DNA of 64,000 nt, taken from Geothrix edaphica. Its GTDB lineage: Bacteria; Acidobacteriota; Holophagae; Holophagales; Holophagaceae. Of this stretch, positions 16,050-27,526 are shown in pieces; the first letter of the stretch is position 1, and every line of letters begins with the position of its first letter. The notes beneath the pieces are model-generated. The model was given only the letters and a program-made list of their open reading frames with translations. It did not search any database and had not been told where the DNA came from. The stretch spans positions 248,001 through 312,000 of the forward strand of contig NZ_BSDC01000002.1 in assembly GCF_030268045.1 (NCBI RefSeq). Reading direction: 5' to 3'. The position numbers were made by a program, and so were the translations under genes.

Positions 16050-16754
16050 ATGAAATTCAAGCGCATCCTCCTCAAGCTCTCCGGCGAAGCCCTCATGGGC
16101 GAGCAGAAGTACGGCATCGACCCGGCGGTGGTGAACATGATCGCCGATCAGGTGAAGGCCATCCGGGAACTGGGCGTGGAGGTGGGCCTCGTCATCGGCG
16201 GCGGCAACATCTTCCGCGGCGTGGCGGGCGCCACCAAGGGCATGGACCGCACCACCGCCGACCATATGGGCATGCTGGCCACCATGATCAATGCCCTGGC
16301 CCTCCAGGACGCCCTGGAGCACAAGGGCGTCCACACCCGCACCCTGTCGGGCCTGGAGATGCCCAAGGTGGCCGAGAGCTACATCCGCCGCCGGGCCACC
16401 CGCCACCTGGAGAAGGGCCGCGTGGTGATCTTCGGCGCGGGCACGGGCAACCCCTACTTCAGCACGGACACCGCTGCGGCCCTGCGCGGCAACGAGATCT
16501 GCGCCGAGGTGGTGATGAAGGCCACCAACGTGGACGGCATCTACACCGCCGACCCCAAGCAGGATCCCGCCGCCACCCGCTTCGACCGCATCTGCTTCCA
16601 GGACGTGCTGGAGAAGGGCCTGCGGGTCATGGACGCCTCCGCCATCGCCCTCTGCATGGAAAACAAGCTGCCCATCCTCGTCTTCGACATGAACAAGCCC
16701 GGCAACCTGGTGGCCGCCGTGAAGGGCGAGCCCGTGGGCACCCTGGTCTCCTGA
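16050..16754 (+). CDS. pyrH: UMP kinase
   Basis: The 234-residue amino-acid-kinase-fold protein phosphorylates UMP to UDP. Seen are [14 protein letters not shown] at the N terminus, [10 protein letters not shown], the [18 protein letters not shown] nucleotide-binding block, [12 protein letters not shown], and the end [16 protein letters not shown]. Bacterial PyrH is hexameric and typically activated by GTP and inhibited by UTP. It follows tsf as in many bacteria. Confidence 0.96.
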   Translation: MKFKRILLKLSGEALMGEQKYGIDPAVVNMIADQVKAIRELGVEVGLVIGGGNIFRGVAGATKGMDRTTADHMGMLATMINALALQDALEHKGVHTRTLSGLEMPKVAESYIRRRATRHLEKGRVVIFGAGTGNPYFSTDTAAALRGNEICAEVVMKATNVDGIYTADPKQDPAATRFDRICFQDVLEKGLRVMDASAIALCMENKLPILVFDMNKPGNLVAAVKGEPVGTLVS

Positions 16755-16767
16755 ACGCCCCTGGCCC

Positions 16768-18108
16768 ATGACCCGGTTTCCGGATCTCCCTGATGCCACG
16801 GTCCTCGCGGACCCGGAGGCCCTGGAACCATACCGCCGCGATGAATCCCACGTACAGGGGGACCTGCCTCTGGCCGTGGTGTGGCCCAAGGGTCCCGCGG
16901 CCCTGAAGGAGCTGGTGCGCCTGGCCAAGGCCGAGGGTTTCGGCCTGGTGCCCCGGGGCGCGGGCACGGGCAAGGCGGGCGGTTGCGTGCCCATGGGGGA
17001 GCACGCCGTCGTGGTGGACTTCTCCGCCTGGCGCGGCGAGCTTTTGCTGTCGCCCCAGGATCTCTGTCTCAGCGCCCCCGCCAGCGCCCCCCTGCGCGAG
17101 GTGAAGGCCACGGCGGCGGCCGGGGGCCTCTTCTACCCGCCGGACCCGAACTCCTGGGAGAGCTGTGCCCTGGGCGGCACGCTGGCCACCAATGCGGGCG
17201 GGCCCAACGCCTGCAAGTACGGCATGACCCGCCACTGGGTGCTGTCCGTGGACGCCGTGCTGGAGGATGGCGAAGTCCACACCTTCGGCATCCACAGCGT
17301 GAAAGCCAACGCGGGCCCCGCCCTGGGCCAGCTGCTCATCGGCAGCGAAGGCATCTTCGGCTTCATCGTGGGCGCCACCCTGCGCCTCACGCCCCTGCCC
17401 CGGGAGCACGCCACCCTGCTGCTGCCCGCGAAGCGCTGGGAGGATCTGCTGGACCTGCCGGGCCGGCTCTGCGGCGCCGGCTACCTGCCCAGCGCCTTCG
17501 AGTTCTTCGATCCCGCCGTGCTGGCGGAGCTGCGCGCCCATGGCCCCGATGAGGCCCGGCGCCTGCCCGGCGAGGCTCTGGCGATCCTGGAGTTCGATGA
17601 CCGCGGCTGCACCTTCGGCCCTTTCCTCGAAGGCCTCATGGACCTGCTGGGCCCCATGGCCGAGAGCCTGGAGATCGCCTCGGACGCACGCCAGCGGGCG
17701 GGCATCTGGGCCGTGCGCCGCATGACCAGCGCCTTCCTCAAGGAGCGCCACCCCAAGAAGGTCAGCGAGGACATCGTGGTGCCCCGCAGCCGACTGCGGG
17801 AGTTCTTCGCAGGCCTGGAGCGCCTGGCCATCCCCAGTGTCACCTATGGCCACCTGGGCGACGGCAACCTGCATGTGAACCTGCTGGGGGCCGGCGAGGC
17901 CGATCCCGCCGAGCTGGACCAGCAACTCATGGACCTCTTCCGCCTGGCCCTGTCGCTCGGCGGCACGCTCAGCGGCGAGCACGGCATCGGCCTGTCCAAG
18001 CGCGAGGCCTTCCTGTCCCTGTCCGATCCCGGCCAGATCCGGGCGCTCCGAGCGCTCAAGCAGGCACTGGATCCGCATGGCATCTTCAACCCTGGCAAAG
18101 TGCTCTGA
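16768..18108 (+). CDS. FAD-linked oxidase of the GlcD/lactate dehydrogenase type
   Basis: The 446-residue flavoprotein has an N-terminal FAD-binding PCMH domain (VPRGAGTGKAGGCVP near 66-80, GGTLATNAGGPNACKYG near 138-154) and a C-terminal domain with VTYGHLGDGNLHVNLL. The end is SGEHGIGLSKREAFLS, the FAD-oxidase C signature. Such enzymes oxidise D-2-hydroxy acids such as D-lactate or glycolate. No GlcE/GlcF partner is present, so D-lactate or another 2-hydroxy acid is as likely as glycolate. Confidence 0.88.
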   Translation: MTRFPDLPDATVLADPEALEPYRRDESHVQGDLPLAVVWPKGPAALKELVRLAKAEGFGLVPRGAGTGKAGGCVPMGEHAVVVDFSAWRGELLLSPQDLCLSAPASAPLREVKATAAAGGLFYPPDPNSWESCALGGTLATNAGGPNACKYGMTRHWVLSVDAVLEDGEVHTFGIHSVKANAGPALGQLLIGSEGIFGFIVGATLRLTPLPREHATLLLPAKRWEDLLDLPGRLCGAGYLPSAFEFFDPAVLAELRAHGPDEARRLPGEALAILEFDDRGCTFGPFLEGLMDLLGPMAESLEIASDARQRAGIWAVRRMTSAFLKERHPKKVSEDIVVPRSRLREFFAGLERLAIPSVTYGHLGDGNLHVNLLGAGEADPAELDQQLMDLFRLALSLGGTLSGEHGIGLSKREAFLSLSDPGQIRALRALKQALDPHGIFNPGKVL

Positions 18109-18119
18109 AGGGGGTTCCC

Positions 18120-18776
18120 ATGTCCAAGCAGTCGCTGGTCCTCGGCCACCGCGGCCTGTCCGCGAAGCACTTGGAGAACAGCATGGAGGCCTTCCGCGCG
18201 GCGCTGGCCGCGGGCATGGCGGGTTTCGAGCTGGACGTGCAGCCCACCCGCGACGGCGTCTGCGCCGTGCTGCACGACGACGACCTGGCCCGCACCGCCA
18301 ATGGCTCGGGTCTCCTGCGGAAGATGAAGATCGCCGAGCTGCCGCCCCTGAAGAATGGCGAGCCCCTGCCCCGCCTGGCGGATGTGCTGGAGCTGCCCGC
18401 GAAACTCATCAACGTGGAGTTGAAGGGCGAACCCGGCTGGCAGCAGGCCCTGGCCACCGTGGAGGCCGCCGAGGCCCTGGACCGCGTGCTCTTCAGCAGC
18501 TTCGAGCACAGCGAGGTCCTCCAGCTCTGGGCCGCCTGCGAGACCGCCCGCTGCGGCTTCCTGTGGGAGACGGACGAGGCCCTGGAGCTGTCGGCCGAGG
18601 AGCTGGCGGACCTGCCCGGGGCCCTGTGGCTCCACCCGCCCCTCAGGGCCGTGAAGGCCAAGCCTGAGCTCTGGGCCCCCTACGCGGACCGCCTGGCCCT
18701 CTGGGGCATGAAGACCCCCGCCGAGGCCAGGGACCTGCCCTTCGTGCCCGCAGTGCTCATCGCCGATGGCCTCTGA
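18120..18776 (+). CDS. Glycerophosphodiester phosphodiesterase
   Basis: The 218-residue cytosolic protein (no signal peptide) has the GDPD catalytic elements GHRGLSAKHLENSMEAF (His and Glu near 10-22), FELDVQPTRDGVCAVLHDD with acidic metal ligands and a second His, and INVELKGEP. It should hydrolyse glycerophosphodiesters to glycerol 3-phosphate. It is short for the family but keeps the barrel core. It is coupled to the next gene by an 11-bp overlap. Confidence 0.88.
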   Translation: MSKQSLVLGHRGLSAKHLENSMEAFRAALAAGMAGFELDVQPTRDGVCAVLHDDDLARTANGSGLLRKMKIAELPPLKNGEPLPRLADVLELPAKLINVELKGEPGWQQALATVEAAEALDRVLFSSFEHSEVLQLWAACETARCGFLWETDEALELSAEELADLPGALWLHPPLRAVKAKPELWAPYADRLALWGMKTPAEARDLPFVPAVLIADGL

Positions 18777-19248
18777 GACCAGCTTCAGCGTGGTGGACTC
18801 GGGCAGCGGCCTGGGCCCGCTCTGGCGCAGCCTGGGGGATCTCTGGTTCTTCGGCTGGCTCGGCAACCTCTGGTTCTCCACCCTGGCCGACACCGAGGCC
18901 GGCCGCAGCCAGGTCAAGCAGGCGGCCGAGGACCACGAGGCCCTGAGGGGCACCCGTCCCTACACCCAGGTGCTGCAGGCCATCCTCGACGACCCCCAGT
19001 TCCGGCTGGTGGATCAGGACCCGGCCGTGGGTGAGCAGGTGCTGGTCCACGCGGCCTGCTTCGACGGGACCTGGATCCAGATGCGCGGCTCGGCGCTCGC
19101 CCAGGCCCGCTACCTGCGTCTCTACTGCACCAGCCGCTTCAAGCCCTTCCGGCAGGCCTACACCTTCGACCTGGCCTCCAACGAGATCACGCGTCACGGC
19201 CTCCCGGGCGGGCAGTGGCACCGCGAGGTCCCCTACGCCCTCTGGTGA
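18766..19248 (+). CDS. Uncharacterised protein translationally coupled to the phosphodiesterase
   Basis: The 160-residue protein is not recognised. It is rich in aromatic residues early on (LWRSLGDLWFFGWLGNLWF), which could be an amphipathic or membrane-associated helix, and the rest looks soluble. Its ATG lies inside the end of the phosphodiesterase gene, so expression is probably coupled, which hints at a lipid- or envelope-related role without proving it. Confidence 0.65.
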   Translation: MASETSFSVVDSGSGLGPLWRSLGDLWFFGWLGNLWFSTLADTEAGRSQVKQAAEDHEALRGTRPYTQVLQAILDDPQFRLVDQDPAVGEQVLVHAACFDGTWIQMRGSALAQARYLRLYCTSRFKPFRQAYTFDLASNEITRHGLPGGQWHREVPYALW

Positions 19249-19269
19249 GGCCTCGGCCCGCCCGTCGGC

Positions 19270-21060
<1,791 letters not shown>

Positions 21061-21157
21061 GTCACGACCTCCCGCATCTTCCTCAGGGTAGGCCAGTATA
21101 GTCAGCGCCCGATGGGAACTGCCATGGCCGGGGAAGTCTCGCCGGGCCGGGGAGCCC

Positions 21158-22426
21158 TCACAGCAGCCGCCGCTTCAGGGCCGCCTGGTCCGCAGCCAGA
21201 GGCTCGCAGAGCAGGGGCTTCGCCAGCAGGTCGCTTAGGGCCCTGGGCAGCGGGATCTCCCGGCCCAGGGTGGGCTCCAGGGACTCGCAGAACTTGGCGG
21301 GGTGGGCGGTGGCCAGGAAGATGCCCTGCTCGCCCTCGCGCAGCTGCGCCTGGAGCACACCGCAGGCCACGGCGCCGTGGGGATCCGCCAGGTAGCCTTC
21401 GCGGTCGAGATCGAGGATGGTCTGCCGCGTCTCCGCATCGCTGCGGACGCCCCAGCGCAGGGCTGCGGCCATGGCGTCGTGATCCCCGCGGAATAAGGCG
21501 TGGATGCGCTCCCAGTTGCTGGGGGCGCCCACATCCATGGCGTTGGAGAGCGTGGCCACGGAGGGGCGGGGGCGGTACTCGCCCGTGTCGAGGTAGTCCG
21601 GCACCACGCGGTTGGCGTTGGTGGCCACCACGAAGCGGTGGATGGGTGCGCCCGTGGCCTGGGCCAGCAGGCCCGCGTAGAGGTTGCCGAAGTTCCCGCT
21701 GGGCACCGCCACCACCCGCGGGGCATCACCCCCGACCTGGGCCGCAGCCTCGTAGTAATACAGCAGCTGCGCCAGGAGCCGGGCGATGTTGATGCTGTTG
21801 GCGGACGTGAGGCCCTGGCGGCTCACCAGATCGGGATCCTCGAAGGCACCCTTCACCAGGCGCTGGCAGTCATCGAAGACGCCGTCCACCGCCAGGGCCA
21901 GCACGTTGCCGCCGCAGGTGGCGAACTGGCGCTCCTGGAGGGGCGACACGCGGCCCGCGGGATAGAGCACCACCACGCGCACCCCCTGCAGGCCGAGGAA
22001 GGCACAGGCCACGGCGGCGCCGGTGTCGCCGGAGGTGGCCGTCAGCACCGTGCGCGGCGTCGTTCCGGCATCGAGGGCCAGCACCCGGGCGAGGAAGCGG
22101 GCCCCGAAGTCCTTGAAGGCCAGGGTGGGCCCGTGGAAGAGCTCCAGGGCGGAGAGCCCGGGCCGCACGGGCACCAGGGGCGCGGGGAAGGTGAAGGCGG
22201 AGCGCACCAGTCCCTCCACGTCGGAGCGGGACAGCTCATCGCCCAGGAAGCGGTGGAGGATCTCTGCGGATCGCGCCTGGAAATCCAGCTTCAGCAGGTC
22301 CGCCGCGTCTGCGAACCGGGGGACCTCGACGGGGGCAAAGAGACCTCCATCCGGCGCCAGGCCCCTCCGGGCGGCTTCCAGGAAGGTGGCCCGGAGGGCG
22401 GGAGTCCGGGTGCTCGCGAGCTTCAT
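21158..22426 (-). CDS. thrC: Threonine synthase
   Basis: The 422-residue PLP enzyme converts phosphohomoserine to threonine. Visible are the Lys-bearing LAFKDFGARFLARVL block, TATSGDTGAAVACAFLGL, SINIARLLAQLLYYYEA and VPSGNFGNLYAGLLA, all ThrC hallmarks of the shorter bacterial type with an N-terminal extension. Its ATG overlaps the thrB stop by four bases (22423-22426), so translation is coupled. It is last in the thrABC operon. Confidence 0.96.
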   Translation of the reverse strand: MKLASTRTPALRATFLEAARRGLAPDGGLFAPVEVPRFADAADLLKLDFQARSAEILHRFLGDELSRSDVEGLVRSAFTFPAPLVPVRPGLSALELFHGPTLAFKDFGARFLARVLALDAGTTPRTVLTATSGDTGAAVACAFLGLQGVRVVVLYPAGRVSPLQERQFATCGGNVLALAVDGVFDDCQRLVKGAFEDPDLVSRQGLTSANSINIARLLAQLLYYYEAAAQVGGDAPRVVAVPSGNFGNLYAGLLAQATGAPIHRFVVATNANRVVPDYLDTGEYRPRPSVATLSNAMDVGAPSNWERIHALFRGDHDAMAAALRWGVRSDAETRQTILDLDREGYLADPHGAVACGVLQAQLREGEQGIFLATAHPAKFCESLEPTLGREIPLPRALSDLLAKPLLCEPLAADQAALKRRLL

Positions 22427-23436
22427 GGGTGGGCCTCGAGAAGAAGATGGCGGGGCACGGGGGACAGGATGCGGGCGCCTTCCAGGTCCAGGGTGCAGAC
22501 CCAGGCGCGGCCGGAGAGGCCGGCCTTGGCGAAGCCCTGCTGGAGGGCCGCGGCGATGGCCCGCGCGCCCTCTTCCTCCTCTGCCACAGCGAAGACGGAG
22601 GGGCCGGAGCCTGACAGGGTGCAACCGAGCGCCCCGGCGGCGAGGGCCCCGGCCTGGGCGGCCCGGAAACCCGGCACCAGGGGGGCGCGGTGGGCCTCCA
22701 CCAGGGGATCGCGCAGGCAGCGGGCCAGCAGGGCCCGGTCGCCGGTGTGCAGAGCGTGGACGAAGCCCCCGAGGTTGCCGGCAAAGTCCACCGTGTCCCC
22801 CCAGGCCGGACGCTCCGGCAGGGCCGCCCGGCTCTGCGCCGTGGCCAGCTGGTACTCGGGATGGACCACCACGAGGAGCAGCTCTGCCGGCCAGGGCAGG
22901 CGCCGGGCCGCGGGCCTCCCGTCCCGCCCAGGCACCGCCAGCTGGAGCCCGCCCAGCAGGGAGGGCGCCACGTTGTCCAGGTGGATGCCGCCGCTGGTGC
23001 TGCCCTCCGCCCGCCCGGCCAGCTCCAGCAGCTCGGACACGCCGAGGGGCTCGCCACAGAGGGCCTGGAGCGCCGCCAGGGTGGCCACGATGGAGCTGGC
23101 GCTGGAGCCCAGGCCGCTGGCCACGGGCAACCGCTTCTCCAGCCGCAGGGCGAAGGGACCGGCCGGGCGGCCCAGGGCCATGAGCGCCTCCTGATAGAGG
23201 CCCGCGGCCCGCAGGACCAGATTGGGGCGGGCATCGCCGGCCAGGGCGCCGGCGAAAGGACCTTCCAGCCGGAAGGAGGCCTCCGGCGCAAACGAGGCGT
23301 GCACGAAGTCGCCCAGCAGACTGCCGTCCAGGGGCGCCAGGGCCGCGCCCAGCAGGTCGAAGCCCGCGGCGAAGTTGCCGATGCTGGCGGGGGCGTAGGC
23401 CGTGACCCCCGCCGGTGGAAGCTCCCGTTCCGTCAT
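22423..23436 (-). CDS. thrB: Homoserine kinase
   Basis: The 337-residue GHMP-superfamily kinase makes O-phosphohomoserine. It shows the N-terminal [14 protein letters not shown] motif, the ATP-binding [21 protein letters not shown] block (P-x3-GLGSSAA type), and the C-terminal [14 protein letters not shown]. It overlaps thrA upstream and thrC downstream by four bases each (ATGA), which ties the three proteins into one translational unit. Confidence 0.95.
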   Translation of the reverse strand: MTERELPPAGVTAYAPASIGNFAAGFDLLGAALAPLDGSLLGDFVHASFAPEASFRLEGPFAGALAGDARPNLVLRAAGLYQEALMALGRPAGPFALRLEKRLPVASGLGSSASSIVATLAALQALCGEPLGVSELLELAGRAEGSTSGGIHLDNVAPSLLGGLQLAVPGRDGRPAARRLPWPAELLLVVVHPEYQLATAQSRAALPERPAWGDTVDFAGNLGGFVHALHTGDRALLARCLRDPLVEAHRAPLVPGFRAAQAGALAAGALGCTLSGSGPSVFAVAEEEEGARAIAAALQQGFAKAGLSGRAWVCTLDLEGARILSPVPRHLLLEAHP

Positions 23437-25916
23437 GCGGACCTCCGCCGCGAGGGCCGGGCGCCCGGGGGCACCAGGCGCAGCACATCCGCCAGCACGC
23501 CGGCAGCCGTCACCTCCGCGCCCGCGCCGTAGCCCCGGATGACCATGGGGTGGGGCTGGTAGCGCTCCGTGAGCAGGGCCAAGGCGTTCTCTCCGCCCTT
23601 GATGGCCATGAAGGGGTGCTCCGCGTCCACCGGGAGCAGGCCGACGCGACAGCCACTGTCCGAAAGGGAGCCCACATAGCGCAGGGCCTTTCCTTCGGCC
23701 TTCAGGGCCGCCAGCCGCTCGCGAAAGGGCGCGTCCAGCTCCGGCAGCCGGGCCATGAAGGACGGAATGTCGCCGCTGGCGTCGAAGGCCGCGGGCAGCA
23801 GGCCCTCCACTTCCACGTCGGCCAGTTCCAGTTCCATCCCCAGCTCCCGGGCCAGGATGAGGAGCTTGCGCGCCACGTCCATGCCACTGAGGTCGTCGCG
23901 GGGATCGGGCTCGGTGAAGCCGCTCTCCTTGGCGGAGCGCACGGCCTCGGACAGCGGCACGCCGTCCCCCAGGAGGCCCAGGATGTACGACATGGAACCC
24001 GAGAGGATGCCCTCGGCCCGCAGCACGCGGTCGCCGGTGAGCACCAGGTTCTTCACCGTGTCGATGATGGGCAGGCCCGCGCCCACGTTGGCTTCGTAGA
24101 GGAAGCGCAGGCCCCGCTTCGAGGAGCGCTCCCGCAGCTCGCGGTAGAAGGCCTGGGACGCGCTGTTGGCCTTCTTGTTGGCGGTGACCACGTGGAAGCC
24201 CGCATCGAACAGTTCGGGATACCGCGCCGCCAGCTCGCCGCTGGTGGTGCAGTCCACCAGCACGGACAGGGCGGGCGGGCCGTTGCGGACCACCGCCATC
24301 AGGCGGTCCAGGTCCGTGGCTTCTCCCTGGGCCAGGTCCTCGCGCCAGTGGTCCAGGTCGAGCCCCTTGGGATCCAGGCGCATGCGGCGGCTGGTGGCGA
24401 TGGTCGCCACCCGCAGGTCGAGGCCCTGCCCGGCCAGCTTGGCCTGCTGTCGCTGGATCTGGCCCAGGAGGCTGCCGCCCACGTGGCCGGCCCCCAGGAG
24501 GTGCACGTCCACCACCACCTGGGTCTGGAAGAAGCGCCGGTGGATGTGCGGCAGGGCCCGGGCCCCCTCCGTCTCCTCCACCACGGCGGAGATGATGCGC
24601 TCGCTGGCCCCCTGGGCGATGGCCACCACGTTGCAGCCCACTTCCGCCAGGGCATCGAAGAAGGTGCCCGCGATGCCCGGCCGGGTGCGCATGCCGTCGC
24701 CCACGATGCTGAGGACGGAGAGGCCCTCGCGCAGGTCCAGGGGATCCAGGAAGCCCGCCGCCAGCTCCGCGGGGAAGGCTTCCTGGATGGCCGCCATTGC
24801 GCCGGGCCCATCCGCCCGCCGCACGGCGAAACAGATGGACAGCTCCGACGAGCTCTGGGTGATGAGCACCACGGAGATGCCCTTGCGCGCCAGGGCGCCG
24901 AACACGCGACCCGCGATGCCCGGCACGCCCGGCATGCCCGGCCCCGTGAGGTTCACCACCGACAGGCCCCGCAGGAAGGAGATGCCCCGCACGCCGCTGG
25001 GGGGCGGCGGCACCGCCTCGCGGATCACGGTGCCGGGGTGGGTGGGATCGAAGCTGCTGCACACCCGCACGGGGATGCCCCGCTCGCGCACGGGGGGGAT
25101 GGTCTTCGGGTGGAGCACCTTGGCGCCGAAGAAGGAGAGCTCCATGGCCTCCTCGAAGCTGGCTTCGGGCAGGGGGAAGGCCTCGGGCACCAATTTGGGG
25201 TCGGCGCTGTAGAGGCCGATCACGTCGGTCCAGATCTCCAGCAGGTCTGCGCCCAGGGCCGCGGCGGCCAGGGCCGCGCTGTGGTCGGACCCGCCCCGCC
25301 CCAGGGACAGGATACGTCCCTGGGCGTCGCCGCCGAAGAAGCCCGGCAGCACCCAGAGGCCGCCATCGCTCGCCTTCACCGCGGCGAAGCGGGCCCCGGT
25401 CTCCGCCAGGCAGGGGCGGGCCTGGAGGGGGTCACCCTCCACCCGGACATGCGCCACGGGGTCGAGGTAGCGGGGCTGCAGGCCCCGGGCCGCCAGCAGG
25501 GCCACGAGGATGGCGCAGGAGGCCCGCTCGCCCAGGCTCGCCACCTGGGCCAGCACCGAGGGCGGCCCCTCCTCCAGCAGGGCCATGCCGTGGAGCAGGC
25601 GACGGCCCAGAGTCTCCAGTTCATCCAGCTCCGCGCGCAGGGGAACCACGCCACCGCCCAGCTCCGCCGCCAGGGCCTCCACCACCTCGGCGTGGACCTC
25701 GCGGAAGCGATCCATGACCCGGTCCGCCGACGCCCGGTCGGGCACGCGGCCCTCGTTCACCAGCAGGTTCGTCACCCCGGCCATGGCCGAGGCCACGACA
25801 CAGACACGGTGCGTGGCCCGGGCGGCGGCCACCAGGTCCGCCACGGCGCGGAGGCGCGCGGCGCCGGCGACGCTGGTGCCGCCGAATTTCATGACGCGGA
25901 TGGGGGCGGATGACAT
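23433..25916 (-). CDS. thrA: Bifunctional aspartokinase/homoserine dehydrogenase
   Basis: The 827-residue protein catalyses the first and third steps of threonine synthesis. The aspartokinase half starts [10 protein letters not shown] (8-17) and contains [14 protein letters not shown] regulatory ACT pair follows at about 310-460 ([18 protein letters not shown]). The homoserine dehydrogenase half begins near 465 with [15 protein letters not shown] and includes VTANKKANS and the [11 protein letters not shown] motif. The arrangement is that of E. coli ThrA. The ATG follows CCGGAGTCCCC. Upstream lies a threonine-rich leader peptide and terminator. Confidence 0.97.
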   Translation of the reverse strand: MSSAPIRVMKFGGTSVAGAARLRAVADLVAAARATHRVCVVASAMAGVTNLLVNEGRVPDRASADRVMDRFREVHAEVVEALAAELGGGVVPLRAELDELETLGRRLLHGMALLEEGPPSVLAQVASLGERASCAILVALLAARGLQPRYLDPVAHVRVEGDPLQARPCLAETGARFAAVKASDGGLWVLPGFFGGDAQGRILSLGRGGSDHSAALAAAALGADLLEIWTDVIGLYSADPKLVPEAFPLPEASFEEAMELSFFGAKVLHPKTIPPVRERGIPVRVCSSFDPTHPGTVIREAVPPPPSGVRGISFLRGLSVVNLTGPGMPGVPGIAGRVFGALARKGISVVLITQSSSELSICFAVRRADGPGAMAAIQEAFPAELAAGFLDPLDLREGLSVLSIVGDGMRTRPGIAGTFFDALAEVGCNVVAIAQGASERIISAVVEETEGARALPHIHRRFFQTQVVVDVHLLGAGHVGGSLLGQIQRQQAKLAGQGLDLRVATIATSRRMRLDPKGLDLDHWREDLAQGEATDLDRLMAVVRNGPPALSVLVDCTTSGELAARYPELFDAGFHVVTANKKANSASQAFYRELRERSSKRGLRFLYEANVGAGLPIIDTVKNLVLTGDRVLRAEGILSGSMSYILGLLGDGVPLSEAVRSAKESGFTEPDPRDDLSGMDVARKLLILARELGMELELADVEVEGLLPAAFDASGDIPSFMARLPELDAPFRERLAALKAEGKALRYVGSLSDSGCRVGLLPVDAEHPFMAIKGGENALALLTERYQPHPMVIRGYGAGAEVTAAGVLADVLRLVPPGARPSRRRSA

Positions 25917-25940
25917 GGGGACTCCGGTGGCTCAATGCAG

Positions 25941-25964
25941 AAAGCCCCGCGGGGTGCGCGGGGC
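25941..25964 (-). terminator. Attenuator terminator of the thr operon
   Basis: On the minus strand GCCCCGCG-n5-CGCGGGGC is an 8-bp GC stem followed by TTTCTGC. It lies 23 nt after the stop of the threonine-rich leader peptide and just before thrA, the classic attenuator position. Confidence 0.75.
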
Positions 25965-25987
25965 CGGGTCTGAAAGAAGGGATCAGG

Positions 25988-26050
25988 TCAGGCGCCGCGC
26001 GAAACCGTGGGCGTAATGGTACCGTTGGTGGTCATCATCTGGCGGGACAT
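25988..26050 (-). CDS. thrL: Threonine operon leader peptide
   Basis: The short frame encodes MSRQMMTTNGTITPTVSRGA. Nine residues, TTNGTITPT, hold five threonines and one isoleucine, the amino acids used by the E. coli thr attenuator. The same frame is open up to an ATG at 26119, but that start would lie upstream of the likely transcription start. The ATG at 26050 lacks a strong ribosome-binding site. With scarce charged tRNA-Thr a ribosome would stall in this run and prevent formation of the terminator at 25941-25964. Confidence 0.72.
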   Translation of the reverse strand: MSRQMMTTNGTITPTVSRGA

Positions 26051-26117
26051 GGCCGTGCCCGTCGCGACCAGACGCGAGGCACAGAGGAACTGTCCAGACA
26101 GGCGAACCATGTCAGAC

Positions 26118-26145
26118 ATCATCCGCGAAGATGGCGGAAAGTCAA
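26118..26145 (-). promoter_or_regulatory. Candidate thr operon promoter
   Basis: TTGACT (26145-26140) and GATGAT (26123-26118) are spaced by 16 bp and point to thrL-thrABC. The minus 35 box overlaps the stop codon of the upstream transporter gene. Confidence 0.5.
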
Positions 26146-27434
26146 CGAGGATCCTCGGTCTGCCTGTTTAATGCCACCCGCCGCCCCAGGGCCGCGCTGC
26201 TGCCCAGCCAGAGGCCCGAGCAGCCCACCGCCGCCAGCCCCACGGGGATGGCCAGGGCGGCGAAGGCCGTGGGCGCCCACACACCCAGCAGGTCGCCGCC
26301 GCGGTAGACAAAGGTGTCGATGAAGGGCTTCGACTTGTAGCGCTCCTCGGGCCCCAGCTGGATGTAGAGGATCTCCCGGGCGGGCCGGTCCACGGCGTAG
26401 TGCAGGCCCCGGCGCAGCACCTGGAACAGGGCCATCACACCGAAGGTGGGCCAGGCCCAGAGGGCGCCGAAACCCGCCAGGCTCAGCACCGGCAGGATCG
26501 AGAGCACGAAGGGGATGCCCAGCCTGGTGATGATGCGGCCCGTGAGGAACACCTGCGTGGCCAGCGTCAGCACGTTCACCCAGAGGTCGATGCGGGCGAA
26601 GGCCGCCGTCCGCGCGGCGGTGCCGGCGAAGGCCCGCGCCACGATGGCGCCCTGCTGCAGGTAGAGGAAGGTGCTGGTGATGGTGAAGAGCAGCATGTAG
26701 GCGCAGATGAGCTGGAGGTAGCGCGAGGTCGCGATGAGGCGCAGGCCCTCCAGCAGGCCGGGGCCCGGCTCGCGCGCCCCATGGGCGACGTCGCCCAGGG
26801 CGAAGATCGCCGCCAGGCGCTTCACGCACTGCACGGCCAGCTCCAGCGTCAGCATGGAGAGCAGCAGCAGCGAGAGGGGGTCCACTTTCAGGACGAAGCC
26901 GCCCAGGGAGATCCCCTTGGTGAGCGCGCCCGTCATGGCGGCGCCCGCGATGGCGCCCAGGGTGCCGCCGGTGGCGATGAAGCCGAAGAGCCGCTTGCCC
27001 TGGACCTCGGACCACACATCGGACATCAGGCCCCAGAACACAGACACCACGAAGAGATTGAAGACGCTGAGCCAGATGTAGAAGGCGTAGCCCAGCCCCG
27101 CGCCGCCATGGTTCGGCAGCAGCCAGAAGGCCAGGAAGAAGCCCAGCATGTTGAGCGCAAAGAAACGGTAGGCCCAGGGGATGAAGCGCTTCCGCGGCAG
27201 TTTCGACACCAGGGCGGCGAAGGAGGGGTTCGCCAGCACCATGGCGATCAGCGTGCCTGTCATCAGCCAGGGCAGTTTGTCGGCGCCCCGGGCGATGCCG
27301 ATGGCCTCCCGCACCGGCCGCAGCAGGTAGAAGCCGAAGAGCAGCAGGAAGAAGTACAGCGCCGACCAGAGCAGCGCCGGGGCCTCGCCCTCCTCGAGCA
27401 GGACCAGGCGGCGGAGCAGGCGGGCGGGCGTCAT
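26142..27434 (-). CDS. ATP/ADP-translocase-like (NTT-type) membrane transporter
   Basis: The 430-residue protein has about eleven or twelve hydrophobic helices. It starts with an LL-rich segment then ALYFFLLLFGFYLLRPVREAI, the ...YxLRPxREA feature of free-living bacterial relatives of the NTT nucleotide carriers. A late block DRPAREILYIQLGPEERYKSKPFIDTF also marks this family. Free-living members have no proven substrate, so nucleotide exchange is only a family-based guess. The ATG at 27434 is preferred over a longer upstream start. Confidence 0.72.
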   Translation of the reverse strand: MTPARLLRRLVLLEEGEAPALLWSALYFFLLLFGFYLLRPVREAIGIARGADKLPWLMTGTLIAMVLANPSFAALVSKLPRKRFIPWAYRFFALNMLGFFLAFWLLPNHGGAGLGYAFYIWLSVFNLFVVSVFWGLMSDVWSEVQGKRLFGFIATGGTLGAIAGAAMTGALTKGISLGGFVLKVDPLSLLLLSMLTLELAVQCVKRLAAIFALGDVAHGAREPGPGLLEGLRLIATSRYLQLICAYMLLFTITSTFLYLQQGAIVARAFAGTAARTAAFARIDLWVNVLTLATQVFLTGRIITRLGIPFVLSILPVLSLAGFGALWAWPTFGVMALFQVLRRGLHYAVDRPAREILYIQLGPEERYKSKPFIDTFVYRGGDLLGVWAPTAFAALAIPVGLAAVGCSGLWLGSSAALGRRVALNRQTEDPR

Positions 27435-27526
27435 GAGCGGTCCGGAAAAGATGTTGCGGATGCGAATGGAAGGAGTATATATCGATTCACGATGCATCCA
27501 TCCCACCCTTCCCGCCGGAGGTTTCC

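Noticed and set aside
22423-25062. 879-codon minus-strand frame reading through thrA into thrB
   Set aside because: Only the last 337 codons match homoserine kinase; the rest is thrA in a wrong frame.
26051-26119. Longer 43-residue version of the thr leader peptide
   Set aside because: Its first ATG overlaps the probable minus 10 box, so it would not be on the transcript; the Thr run is the same in the shorter frame.
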